From an uncultured Anaerocolumna sp. (GTDB lineage Bacteria > Bacillota > Clostridia > Lachnospirales > Lachnospiraceae), in the NCBI GenBank assembly GCA_937901695.1, contig CALDJN010000105.1:1-7303 (forward strand): 7,303 bases of DNA, in the 5' to 3' direction. The notes under the pieces were generated by a model. The model was not told the origin of the DNA and made no database searches. It saw only the letters and a program-made list of their open reading frames with translations. The translations under genes were made by a program, and so were the position numbers. Positions 1-5,948 of this stretch are shown here, one piece after another (position 1 is the stretch's first letter; each line of letters begins with the position of its first letter).

Positions 1-1
1 C

Positions 2-403
2 GCAGATTTAATAGAGGCTTCAGCTGCAGATATCCGTCAACTAAAACTAGATGAAGAAGATAAAGTGATTAGGATACGAAGGCTACGTTATTGTGATGAT
101 GCTCTGGTAGTATTGGAAGAAAATCATTTTCCCCAGAAATTTGCATTTCTACTAGGCGAAGATTTGAATAAATCTCTGCATAAACTATTATTGGATCATG
201 GTATACAATTATGTAGAGGAATTAAAAATATTGATATTTGTTATGCAACAAAAGAAGAGGCGAATTTGTTGGAAGTAAAAGAGAACTCTGCACTTTTGTT
301 GATAAAAGATATCACTTATGACCAGAATGATGAAGTGGTTTATTCGTGTAAGAACATCACGATTCCGAATCGTTATTCATGCACAATAGTGATAAATAAT
401 TGA
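2..403 (+). CDS. GntR/HutC-family transcriptional regulator, C-terminal part (5' end outside window)
   Basis: The reading frame is open from base 2 to the TGA at 401-403, giving 133 codons with no start, so the gene begins upstream. The visible part matches the ligand-binding UTRA domain of HutC-subfamily GntR regulators. It shows the typical first strand 'KVIRIRRLRY' and the 'LEENHFP' turn near codons 21-42. Later come a region resembling 'A(T)KEEANLLEVKENSALLLIKDITYD' and a final strand of the kind that ends with an aromatic residue. The GTG at 65 lies inside the first UTRA strand and is not the start. The N-terminal winged-helix DNA-binding domain is not in the window. In this family UTRA binds a sugar phosphate or similar effector and releases the operator. 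Position beside frlC, frlD and frlB homologues makes it a likely FrlR-type repressor of this locus; that role is inferred from context. Confidence 0.88.
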   Translation, partial: ADLIEASAADIRQLKLDEEDKVIRIRRLRYCDDALVVLEENHFPQKFAFLLGEDLNKSLHKLLLDHGIQLCRGIKNIDICYATKEEANLLEVKENSALLLIKDITYDQNDEVVYSCKNITIPNRYSCTIVINN

Positions 404-420
404 GAAATTGAGGGTATGTT

Positions 421-1257
421 ATGAATTATTTGATGAAATCTCAAGTAGCAGCCATGAATATTCAGTATAAGTATTACCCATTTACCCGTTTTCTGGATGA
501 TGTGGTGGAAAACGGGGTGAGTAATATTGAATTGTGGGGGGCTGCTCCACATTTCCACTTGGAAGACATGACTTATCAGGAAGTAAAGGAAATTCGAAGA
601 CAAATAGAATCAAGAGGGTTAAAGTTAATCTGCTATACACCAGAGCAATGTGTATATCCGATTAATATTGCTGCACCAACGGAAGCGGAGAGACGCCGCA
701 GTCTGAAGTTTTTTGAGGATAACATCCGTGTTGCTGGCGAATTAGGCACAGATAAAGTTCTGGTAACCTCCGGATATGGTTACTTTGATGACAGCAATAA
801 AAATGAAGCATGGAAATGGGCTAAAGATGGGTTATATAGTCTTGGAGAATTGGCGAAACATCATGGAATTATGCTTGCACTGGAAGTTCTCCGAAAAGAT
901 GAAAGCAATCTTGTTTATAATTTACCTACCTTAAAAAAAATGCTGGTTGAATTAAATCATGAATTTATCGGTGGCATGATTGATACCATTCCGATGGCAC
1001 TTTCTGGAGAAAGTCCAGCCGATTATTTAAAAGAGCTAGGAAAGAAACTGGTTCATGTTCATTTTATTGATGGAAATCCAAGAGGGCACCTTGCATGGGG
1101 GGATGGAGTATTGGATATGAATCGGTATCTTAAAGAATTAGATGCTTTCCATTATAAGAATATTCTGTCACTGGAAATTACGGATAGTAGGTACTTTATG
1201 GAACCGTGGAAATCAATTAAGCAAAGTATAGAGAAATTATTTGATGTTTTGAATTAG
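421..1257 (+). CDS. frlC: FrlC-like fructosamine epimerase (sugar phosphate isomerase/epimerase TIM barrel)
   Basis: This encodes 278 residues, close to the roughly 276 of E. coli FrlC, which interconverts psicoselysine and fructoselysine by C3 epimerisation. Visible signatures, compared with FrlC from memory, are 'IELWGAAPH' (36-44), 'CYTPEQCVYPINI' (71-83), 'ALEVLRKDESNLV' (153-165), 'GGMIDT' (184-189) and 'HVHFIDG' (212-218). The predicted metal ligands of the AP-endonuclease-2-like barrel are Glu155, Asp188, His212 or His214, and Glu252. The chosen ATG follows a GAGGG-type ribosome binding site (about 409-413) at good spacing; the in-frame ATG at 433 has none. Only 17 bp separate it from the regulator, so the two are probably co-transcribed, and a strong terminator follows the gene. 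A cytosolic enzyme is expected. The related D-tagatose/psicose 3-epimerases are an alternative, but the specific FrlC-like motifs and neighbours favour a fructosamine substrate. Confidence 0.85.
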   Translation: MNYLMKSQVAAMNIQYKYYPFTRFLDDVVENGVSNIELWGAAPHFHLEDMTYQEVKEIRRQIESRGLKLICYTPEQCVYPINIAAPTEAERRRSLKFFEDNIRVAGELGTDKVLVTSGYGYFDDSNKNEAWKWAKDGLYSLGELAKHHGIMLALEVLRKDESNLVYNLPTLKKMLVELNHEFIGGMIDTIPMALSGESPADYLKELGKKLVHVHFIDGNPRGHLAWGDGVLDMNRYLKELDAFHYKNILSLEITDSRYFMEPWKSIKQSIEKLFDVLN

Positions 1258-1303
1258 TAAAATAATAAAAAATTTTTTATCTCCATTTACTATCGGAATT
1301 ATT

Positions 1304-1341
1304 GCCGACTGAGTTTGATTAATTATCTCAGTCGGCTTTCT
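1304..1341 (+). terminator. Intrinsic terminator after frlC
   Basis: A perfect 10-bp GC-rich stem, GCCGACTGAG (1304-1313) with CTCAGTCGGC (1327-1336), has a 13-nt loop and runs into TTTCTGTTT. It lies 47 bp past the frlC stop and should end the regulator-frlC transcript. The other strand lacks a clear U tract, so it looks unidirectional. Confidence 0.85.
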
Positions 1342-1427
1342 GTTTATAGTAGTTCTTTTATTGGTCTTATCGCTGTTGCTACCGTGATAGCATCTGTTAT
1401 TCTTACAAACCCAACATTTATTAACAA

Positions 1428-1452
1428 AAAGGTACAATCAATTTGTACTTTT
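1428..1452. repeat. Inverted repeat / small hairpin in the frlC-frlD gap
   Basis: AAAGGTACAA (1428-1437) pairs with TTGTACTTTT (1443-1452) around a 5-nt loop, with one G-U pair. The A run before it and T run after it resemble a weak bidirectional terminator. It also carries TTTGTAC, which recurs in the spacer of the promoter at 1549-1577, so an operator role is possible. I cannot choose between these from sequence alone. Confidence 0.45.
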
Positions 1453-1548
1453 ATTCTATGTAGCAGAATAACTATTGAAATAAAAATTTACTTTTTTATT
1501 TAGCAATATAACTTATATACAAAAATATCATAAATATATAAGTTTGGA

Positions 1549-1577
1549 TTGACTATTTGTACATGATGTTATATAAT
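1549..1577 (+). promoter_or_regulatory. Sigma-A promoter P1 for the kinase-transporter operon
   Basis: The -35 box TTGACT (1549-1554) and the -10 box TATAAT (1572-1577) are separated by exactly 17 bp. AT-rich sequence lies upstream. Transcription should begin near 1584, leaving a short leader of about 38 nt before the ATG at 1622. The spacer holds the palindrome TGTACA (1558-1563). Confidence 0.85.
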
Positions 1578-1602
1578 GTCACTAGGAAACGGAACATAAC
1601 AT
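1565..1602. promoter_or_regulatory. Candidate operator over P1 (two blocks shared with P2)
   Basis: The block GATGTTATATAATGT (1565-1579) overlaps the -10 box. The block AACATAACAT (1593-1602) lies in the early transcribed region. Both recur at nearly the same positions in P2 upstream of the deglycase gene. ATGTTAT (1566-1572) and ATAACAT (1596-1602) are inverted copies of each other. The location fits a repressor site, and the GntR-family protein encoded at 2-403 is the obvious candidate, by inference. Confidence 0.5.
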
Positions 1603-1621
1603 AATGAAGAGAGGTAGAATT

Positions 1622-2542
1622 ATGAAAGTACTTGGTCTTGGTGATAATGTAGCCGACAAATATTTGCATACCCAAATGATATATCCAGGCGGAAATTCAT
1701 TGAATGTCGCAGTTTTTGCACGGATTATAGGTGCGAAAGCGGGATATTTGGGTACGTTCGGTGATGATGAGATTGGTCAACATGTATATAATACTTGCAG
1801 GGATATTGGAATTGATTTATCACATTGCCGTCTAGAAAAAGGAGAAAATGGGTGTGCAAGGGTTCAATTAATTGATGGAGACAGAGCTTTTTTAAAAGGA
1901 AATAATGGTGGAATTTCAAGAAAAAAGCCTCCTGTGCTTACCGCCTTAGATGAAGAATATATTTCTGATTTTGATTTGGTACATACTAGCATTTACAGTT
2001 CGATTGAAAAAGAGTTGCCTAAAATACGCAGAGCAGCATCTTTTATATCCATGGACTTTTCGGATCATTATGATGAGGAATACCTGGAATATTGTTGCCC
2101 ATATATAGACTGTGCTGAAATTTCTTGCGATGATGAGGAAGATATCATATTAAAACGTATGAATGCTATAATCTCCTACGGTTGTAAGCACATAGTAATT
2201 GCAACACGAGGTGTGAAAGGGGCATTTGTAATGGTGGATGGTAAGGTATATGAGCAGTCTCCTTCTCTAGTTAAAGCAAAAGATACCATGGGAGCTGGAG
2301 ATTCTTATATTGCATGCTTTTTAATAAACTATTTAGATGGAATGAAAGATGCAGTAGATTTTAGTAAAGAGTCCGGCAAAATTGGAATTACTACAGCAAA
2401 TGAATATAAAGATCTGTTAGTGAAAATAAGTCTATATCGGGCAGCGTTATTCTCCGCAAAACAATGTCTGCAAGATGGGGCTTTTGGGTATGGAAAAAAG
2501 ATTGAATTATCAGTGGAAGATAAAAAGCAATTAAAATCGTGA
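1622..2542 (+). CDS. frlD: FrlD-like fructosamine 6-kinase (PfkB/ribokinase family)
   Basis: The product is a predicted cytosolic PfkB sugar kinase of 306 residues that would phosphorylate fructoselysine or a similar fructosamine at C6 using ATP. From this start the motifs are the opening 'LGLGDNVADKY' (4-14), the substrate-binding 'PGGNSLNVAVFA' (22-33) and the anion-hole/catalytic signature 'DTMGAGDS' (221-228, catalytic Asp227). The family-typical 'GAFGYG' follows near 286-291. I chose the ATG at 1622 because GAGAGG (1609-1614) sits 7 nt upstream. The ATG at 1604 would add six residues (MKRGRI) and places that ribosome binding site inside the gene. The segment between GAGD and GAFGYG is about 24 residues longer than I recall for B. 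subtilis FrlD. It is the first gene downstream of promoter P1. Another PfkB substrate is possible, but the neighbours argue for a fructosamine. Confidence 0.85.
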   Translation: MKVLGLGDNVADKYLHTQMIYPGGNSLNVAVFARIIGAKAGYLGTFGDDEIGQHVYNTCRDIGIDLSHCRLEKGENGCARVQLIDGDRAFLKGNNGGISRKKPPVLTALDEEYISDFDLVHTSIYSSIEKELPKIRRAASFISMDFSDHYDEEYLEYCCPYIDCAEISCDDEEDIILKRMNAIISYGCKHIVIATRGVKGAFVMVDGKVYEQSPSLVKAKDTMGAGDSYIACFLINYLDGMKDAVDFSKESGKIGITTANEYKDLLVKISLYRAALFSAKQCLQDGAFGYGKKIELSVEDKKQLKS

Positions 2543-2583
2543 AGTAATATCCTAACTAATATCCAGAATTCATGCGGGTTACA

Positions 2584-2598
2584 GCGTTTCACAAACGC
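2584..2598. repeat. Small hairpin between kinase and binding-protein genes
   Basis: GCGTTT (2584-2589) and AAACGC (2593-2598) form a 6-bp stem with a 3-nt loop in the 88-bp gap before the lipoprotein gene. No U tract follows, so it is not a good terminator. It could stabilise the downstream message or mark a processing site. Confidence 0.4.
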
Positions 2599-2630
2599 CT
2601 AATTAATAATATAAGAAAAGGAGAAAAAGT

Positions 2631-4013
2631 ATGAAAAAAAGTTATTTAAGAAGAGCTCTTGTCTTTATTCTGGCAGGAACAATGGCGCTATCTCTTATGG
2701 GATGCGGAGGAGAAAAGGAATCACCTAGTAGAGATACTTCTAAGGAAGCAACCTCTGGTGAAAAAACATCTAATGAAGAAACAAAAAAAGAAGCTACTAC
2801 AGGTGAGCAGAAAGTAATTAAGTTTATGCACAGATTCCCGGATGAACCGTACAACAGCTTTATAGAGGGTAAACTTCACGAATATGAAGCATCTCACCCA
2901 GATATTAAGTTTAAGATTACAAGTGCTCAAAATCAGGAATACAAAGAGAAAATAAAAGTTGTTGTTGGAGGGGAAGACACACCGGATATTTTCTTTAGCT
3001 GGGTTGGAGATTTTACGTATAGATTTATACGTGAAAATTTAATTTTGGATTTAACTCCATATTTTGAAGCTGATCCGGAATGGAAAGATTCTTTAATAGA
3101 ATCTCAGATGAAACAGTATACAACAGAAGATGGCATGATTTATGGTGTTCCATTTCGTCTTGACTGCAAATTATTCTTTTATAATGCGGACATTTTCGAA
3201 CAGAATGATCTAAAGGTTCCAACAACATTTGATGAACTGATTGATGTTTGTGAAAAATTAAAAGCAGCGGGTATTACTCCGATTTCATTTGGTAATATGG
3301 AACCATGGTCGGCTTCTCATTATATTGGAACGCTAAATCAAATATGTGTGCCAGATGATGTAAGAGAAAAAGATTATAAGCCCACAAGCGGTGAATTTAC
3401 TCACCCCGGTTACGTAGAAGCTCTTGAATACTATCAAAAACTGTTACCGTATATGACAGAAAATCCAAACGGTGTTAAACCTGATATGGGAAGAACAACA
3501 TTTGCAATGGGAAACGCCGGTATGTATTATGCAGAACTAATTGAGATTCCATATATCAAAATGGAAAATCCGGATATGAAATTTGGTATGTTTAAATTTC
3601 CGGAAATCGTAGGAGCAGAAGGAAACCAGGATATATTGACAGGTGTACCAGAAGGCTTTGTTGTTTCCTCAAAAACAAAATACCCTGATGAATGTGTAGA
3701 GTTCTTAAAATGGTTTCTTGGTAAAGAAGTTGGAACAGAACAGTGCCAAGAAATTGGCTGGTTTAATGCAGCGAAAGGTACGACAGAGGGGTTAACAGAT
3801 CAAGCATTATTGGATGGTTATAATGTTATTATGGAATCTAAAGCAATGGGAGCATGGCTTGACAACGCATTATATTCTACGGTTGTTGATGAGTATTTGA
3901 CAGCGGTATCCGATTTGACCAATGGGGATATAACCCCCAAGAAAGTGATGGCTAGGATACAGAAAAAGGCGGTAGAGGCGCAGACATTGGTTGGTGCCGG
4001 AAGTACAAAATAA
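2631..4013 (+). CDS. ABC transporter extracellular sugar-binding lipoprotein (CUT1 family, FrlO-like position)
   Basis: This 460-residue protein begins with a lipoprotein signal: positive KKSYLRR, a hydrophobic core and the lipobox L-M-G-C with the lipidated Cys at 25. A hydrophilic Ser/Thr/Glu/Lys-rich linker (about 27-58) would tether it to the outer membrane face. The rest matches family 1 solute-binding proteins: 'VIKFMHRFPDEP' strand (about 61-72), 'EYKEKIKVVVGGEDTPDIFFSW', 'DLTPYFEADPEWKDS', 'YGVPFRLDCKLFFYN' and a C-terminal 'GWFNAAKGTTEGL' region. The ATG has AAGGAG (2618-2623) 7 nt upstream. It lies between the kinase and two permease genes, the place of frlO in frl clusters, so the ligand is probably a fructosamine, though ligand identity cannot be read from sequence. 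A stable hairpin follows the stop, a common arrangement that keeps binding-protein mRNA more abundant than permease mRNA. Confidence 0.9.
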   Translation: MKKSYLRRALVFILAGTMALSLMGCGGEKESPSRDTSKEATSGEKTSNEETKKEATTGEQKVIKFMHRFPDEPYNSFIEGKLHEYEASHPDIKFKITSAQNQEYKEKIKVVVGGEDTPDIFFSWVGDFTYRFIRENLILDLTPYFEADPEWKDSLIESQMKQYTTEDGMIYGVPFRLDCKLFFYNADIFEQNDLKVPTTFDELIDVCEKLKAAGITPISFGNMEPWSASHYIGTLNQICVPDDVREKDYKPTSGEFTHPGYVEALEYYQKLLPYMTENPNGVKPDMGRTTFAMGNAGMYYAELIEIPYIKMENPDMKFGMFKFPEIVGAEGNQDILTGVPEGFVVSSKTKYPDECVEFLKWFLGKEVGTEQCQEIGWFNAAKGTTEGLTDQALLDGYNVIMESKAMGAWLDNALYSTVVDEYLTAVSDLTNGDITPKKVMARIQKKAVEAQTLVGAGSTK

Positions 4014-4041
4014 TAGCTATTAAGTTTTTATGATAAACCTG

Positions 4042-4072
4042 TCAGGCACCTTGTTGTACGCAGGGTGCCTGA
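4042..4072 (+). repeat. Stable intercistronic hairpin after the binding-protein gene
   Basis: TCAGGCACC (4042-4050) pairs perfectly with GGTGCCTGA (4064-4072) around a 13-nt loop. The following ATTAATTT is a poor U tract, so it is at best an attenuating terminator. Its place between binding protein and permeases suggests mRNA stabilisation or partial termination, giving excess binding protein. Confidence 0.7.
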
Positions 4073-4089
4073 ATTAATTTGAAAGAAAG

Positions 4090-4974
4090 ATGGTGACATG
4101 GTTAATGAGAACAAAAAAAACAACACCGTATCTTTATATGCTACCAGGTGTTTTCATGGTACTAGTTTTTGTTTATATACCTGTTATTTTCAACTTTGTA
4201 TATAGTTTTTTCCGGTTATCATCCTATTCGGCAGGGAAGACATTTGTCGGATTTGATAATTATAGAAGATTCTTTTCAGATGATATTTTTCCGATTATGT
4301 TAAAGAATAATTTTCTTTACTGCATTATTTCTTTAATCGTTCAGGTAGGGTTTGGTACAATTGTTGCATTATTATTGGAAAGCAAACTTGCTGTAAAGTT
4401 TAAAAATGTTTACAGAAATATATATTATCTGCCTGCTTTGATATCTATAACAGCAGTTGGATTAATGTTTACATTTATATATGAGCCAAACATGGGTTTT
4501 ATAAACAGTGTATTAAAAGTTTTTGATCTTCCGACAAGATCATGGTTGGGCGATTCAAAACTGGCAATTTACTGTATAATTGCGATGAGTCAGTGGCAGT
4601 TTACAGGTTACATAACATTATTAATGGTTGTGGCATTTCAAAATATATCTACAGACTATATAGAAGCTGCAGAGATTGATGGAGCTGGGCCAATCCGAAG
4701 AGCATTAAATATACAGCTTCCCCTCGCAAAAGAACAGCTATTGGTTTGTATCATAATTACTGTGATTGGAGCATTTAAACTTTATACCGAAGTGTATGCA
4801 ACAACAAGTGGAGGACCTGGAAACAGTTCACAGGTACTTGGCTTGTATCTGTATCAGCAGGCATTTCTGCATGATGATTTAGGTATGGCAGCGGTTGCCG
4901 GTGTATTCATCTTTGCAATCACAGTGGTATTATCAATAATACAAATAAAGATTACAGGTTCTGGAAAAGATTAA
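4090..4974 (+). CDS. CUT1-type ABC sugar permease, first membrane subunit (FrlN-like position)
   Basis: This is a 294-residue integral membrane protein of the MalF/UgpA-like class, with six predicted transmembrane segments (about 13-40, 74-97, 112-132, 157-182, 213-233, 264-289). The cytoplasmic EAA loop that docks with the ATPase is intact: 'EAAEIDGAG' from 192, followed by the conserved 'IQLP' near 208-211. Other family features are 'YLPALIS' (113-119), 'GGPGNSSQVLGLYLYQQAF' (241-259) and 'GMAAVAG' (265-271). The start is uncertain. The ATG at 4090 has only a weak purine-rich stretch upstream. The in-frame ATG at 4105 has GGTGA (4092-4096) 8 nt upstream and gives the more typical opening MRTKKTTPYLYMLPG. 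The gene is probably co-transcribed with the lipoprotein gene 76 bp upstream and the broken permease 21 bp downstream. No ATPase gene is nearby. Confidence 0.9.
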   Translation: MVTWLMRTKKTTPYLYMLPGVFMVLVFVYIPVIFNFVYSFFRLSSYSAGKTFVGFDNYRRFFSDDIFPIMLKNNFLYCIISLIVQVGFGTIVALLLESKLAVKFKNVYRNIYYLPALISITAVGLMFTFIYEPNMGFINSVLKVFDLPTRSWLGDSKLAIYCIIAMSQWQFTGYITLLMVVAFQNISTDYIEAAEIDGAGPIRRALNIQLPLAKEQLLVCIIITVIGAFKLYTEVYATTSGGPGNSSQVLGLYLYQQAFLHDDLGMAAVAGVFIFAITVVLSIIQIKITGSGKD

Positions 4975-4995
4975 TAAGAGGGAGGAGAAAGATAT

Positions 4996-5782
4996 ATGAA
5001 GAAATCAATTTTAAAAATACTACTAAATATTTTCTTTGTTATTTTATGTATTGTAATTTTACTTCCTCTATTTTGGATTATACTAAACTCTCTAAAAACA
5101 AATCAAGAATTATTTGTAAATTCTCTGGCAATGCCAAAAAAATTACAATTCATAAACTATGTAAAAGCATGGGAAATGGGACTTTACAAATATTTTGGTA
5201 ATTCCATACTGGTTAGTTCTGTTTCATTAGTATTTATTTTAGCATTAAGCTCATTTTTGGCATATGGTCTAACAAGATTTAATACAAAGGGTTCGGCAGT
5301 TATATTAATTTTTGTACTTGGCGGAATGGCTCTTTCTGAACAGGTAGCATTAGTCCCATTATACAAAATACTAAAAGCAATTCATATCTATGATACTTAT
5401 TTTGCTGTTATACTTCCGTACATAGCTTTTAGAATTCCGTTTACTGTTTTTCTAATGAGATCATTTTTTATTTCTATACCAACTGAGCCTCCAGATATTC
5501 ACAAAAATAATTATTCCCATTACTAAACCAACTTTTGCTTCTTGCGCAATTGTAAATCTTAACTTTGTATGGAATGAGTTCCTATTTGCAAATGTATTTT
5601 TAAATAATAAGAAACTTCAGACTATTCCGATTGGTTTAGTGACATTTAAGGGCGACCTGAGAATTGATTATACTGCAACTCTAGCGGGACTTGTGATTGC
5701 GTCGCTTCCATTGATTATTTTATTCTTGTGCATGTCTAAACAATTTGTTCGTGGTCTCACAGCAGGTGCTGTAAAGGGATAA
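4996..5782 (+). pseudogene. CUT1-type ABC sugar permease, second membrane subunit, disrupted by an internal deletion/frameshift (FrlM-like position)
   Basis: The first frame starts at ATG 4996 behind a strong GGAGGAG (4981-4987). It reads as a normal MalG-like permease through 'FRIPFTVFLMRSFFISIPTE' (residues 145-164), then runs into 12 unrelated residues and stops at 5524-5526. The missing C-terminal part continues in another frame from about 5492 to the TAA at 5780-5782. It starts with 'QIFTKIIIPITKPTFAS' and ends 'KQFVRGLTAGAVKG'; this 96-codon segment has no start of its own. Between IPTE and QIFTK the family normally has about 13 residues containing the EAA-DG core. Only 7 nt remain, so about 32 bp appear lost (must be 2 modulo 3). 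Pieces plus deletion total about 271 residues, normal for the family. The predicted 176-residue product lacks the ATPase-docking loop and the last two membrane helices. An assembly or sequencing error remains possible. Confidence 0.88.
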
Positions 5783-5797
5783 TTGCGCCTAGAAAAT

Positions 5798-5816
5798 AAA
5801 GATGCTGTAAATCTTT
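5798..5816 (+). terminator. Possible weak terminator after the broken permease gene
   Basis: AAAGAT (5798-5803) and ATCTTT (5811-5816) form a 6-bp AT-rich stem with a 7-nt loop and one further T. It is weak, so some transcription from the transporter operon may continue into the deglycase gene. Confidence 0.3.
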
Positions 5817-5869
5817 TGATTGTTCGCGTCTTTTAAATCAAGTTCTTTCAAATTAATACAACATTTATA

Positions 5870-5898
5870 TTGACATACATGTAGAGATGTCATATAAT
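5870..5898 (+). promoter_or_regulatory. Sigma-A promoter P2 for the deglycase gene
   Basis: A consensus -35 TTGACA (5870-5875) and -10 TATAAT (5893-5898) are separated by 17 bp, with AT-rich sequence upstream. The start should be near 5905, giving a leader of about 44 nt. The spacer contains the palindrome TACATGTA (5876-5883), and TGACAT (5871-5876) and ATGTCA (5887-5892) form an inverted repeat bracketing it. Confidence 0.87.
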
Positions 5899-5922
5899 GT
5901 GTACATACATATAACATAACAT
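5886..5922. promoter_or_regulatory. Candidate operator over P2 (two blocks shared with P1)
   Basis: GATGTCATATAATGT (5886-5900) differs from its P1 counterpart by one base, and AACATAACAT (5913-5922) is identical to it. The distance from -10 to the second block is 20 bp here and 21 bp at P1. The palindrome TGTACA (5900-5905) lies at the expected transcription start. Joint control of both promoters by one regulator is the simplest reading. Confidence 0.5.
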
Positions 5923-5948
5923 CATACATATTTATTAGGAGGGTTAAG

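Larger units (their letters stand above)
1258..1603. other. 346-bp gene-free region with terminator, second hairpin and promoter
   Basis: No convincing gene lies between frlC and the kinase. In order it holds an intrinsic terminator (1304-1341), a stretch of unassigned sequence, a compact hairpin (1428-1452), a very AT-rich tract (about 1476-1545) that could act as an UP element, and a strong promoter (1549-1577) with downstream repeats (to 1602). Short open frames crossing it overlap the terminator, lack a ribosome binding site and resemble nothing I recognise. Confidence 0.6.

Noticed and set aside
1237..1437. 66-codon open frame on the - strand
   Set aside because: It overlaps the frlC end and the terminator stem, has no ribosome binding site and an unnatural composition.
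1315..1503. 62-codon open frame on the + strand
   Set aside because: It starts with TTG inside the terminator loop, has no ribosome binding site and resembles no family I know.
1584..1597. cre-like AGGAAACGGAACAT just downstream of P1
   Set aside because: It matches only about 9 of 14 consensus positions and lacks the symmetric right half.
1604..1621. Upstream ATG as the kinase start
   Set aside because: It would put GAGAGG (1609-1614) inside the gene; that site is correctly spaced for the ATG at 1622, where homology also begins.
2584..2598. CcpA cre site over the GCGTTT/AAACGC hairpin
   Set aside because: Neither strand fits the cre consensus beyond the AAACGC core.
4014..4089. Hairpin at 4042-4072 as a full intrinsic terminator
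   Set aside because: The following ATTAATTT is not a good U tract and no promoter is visible before the permease gene.
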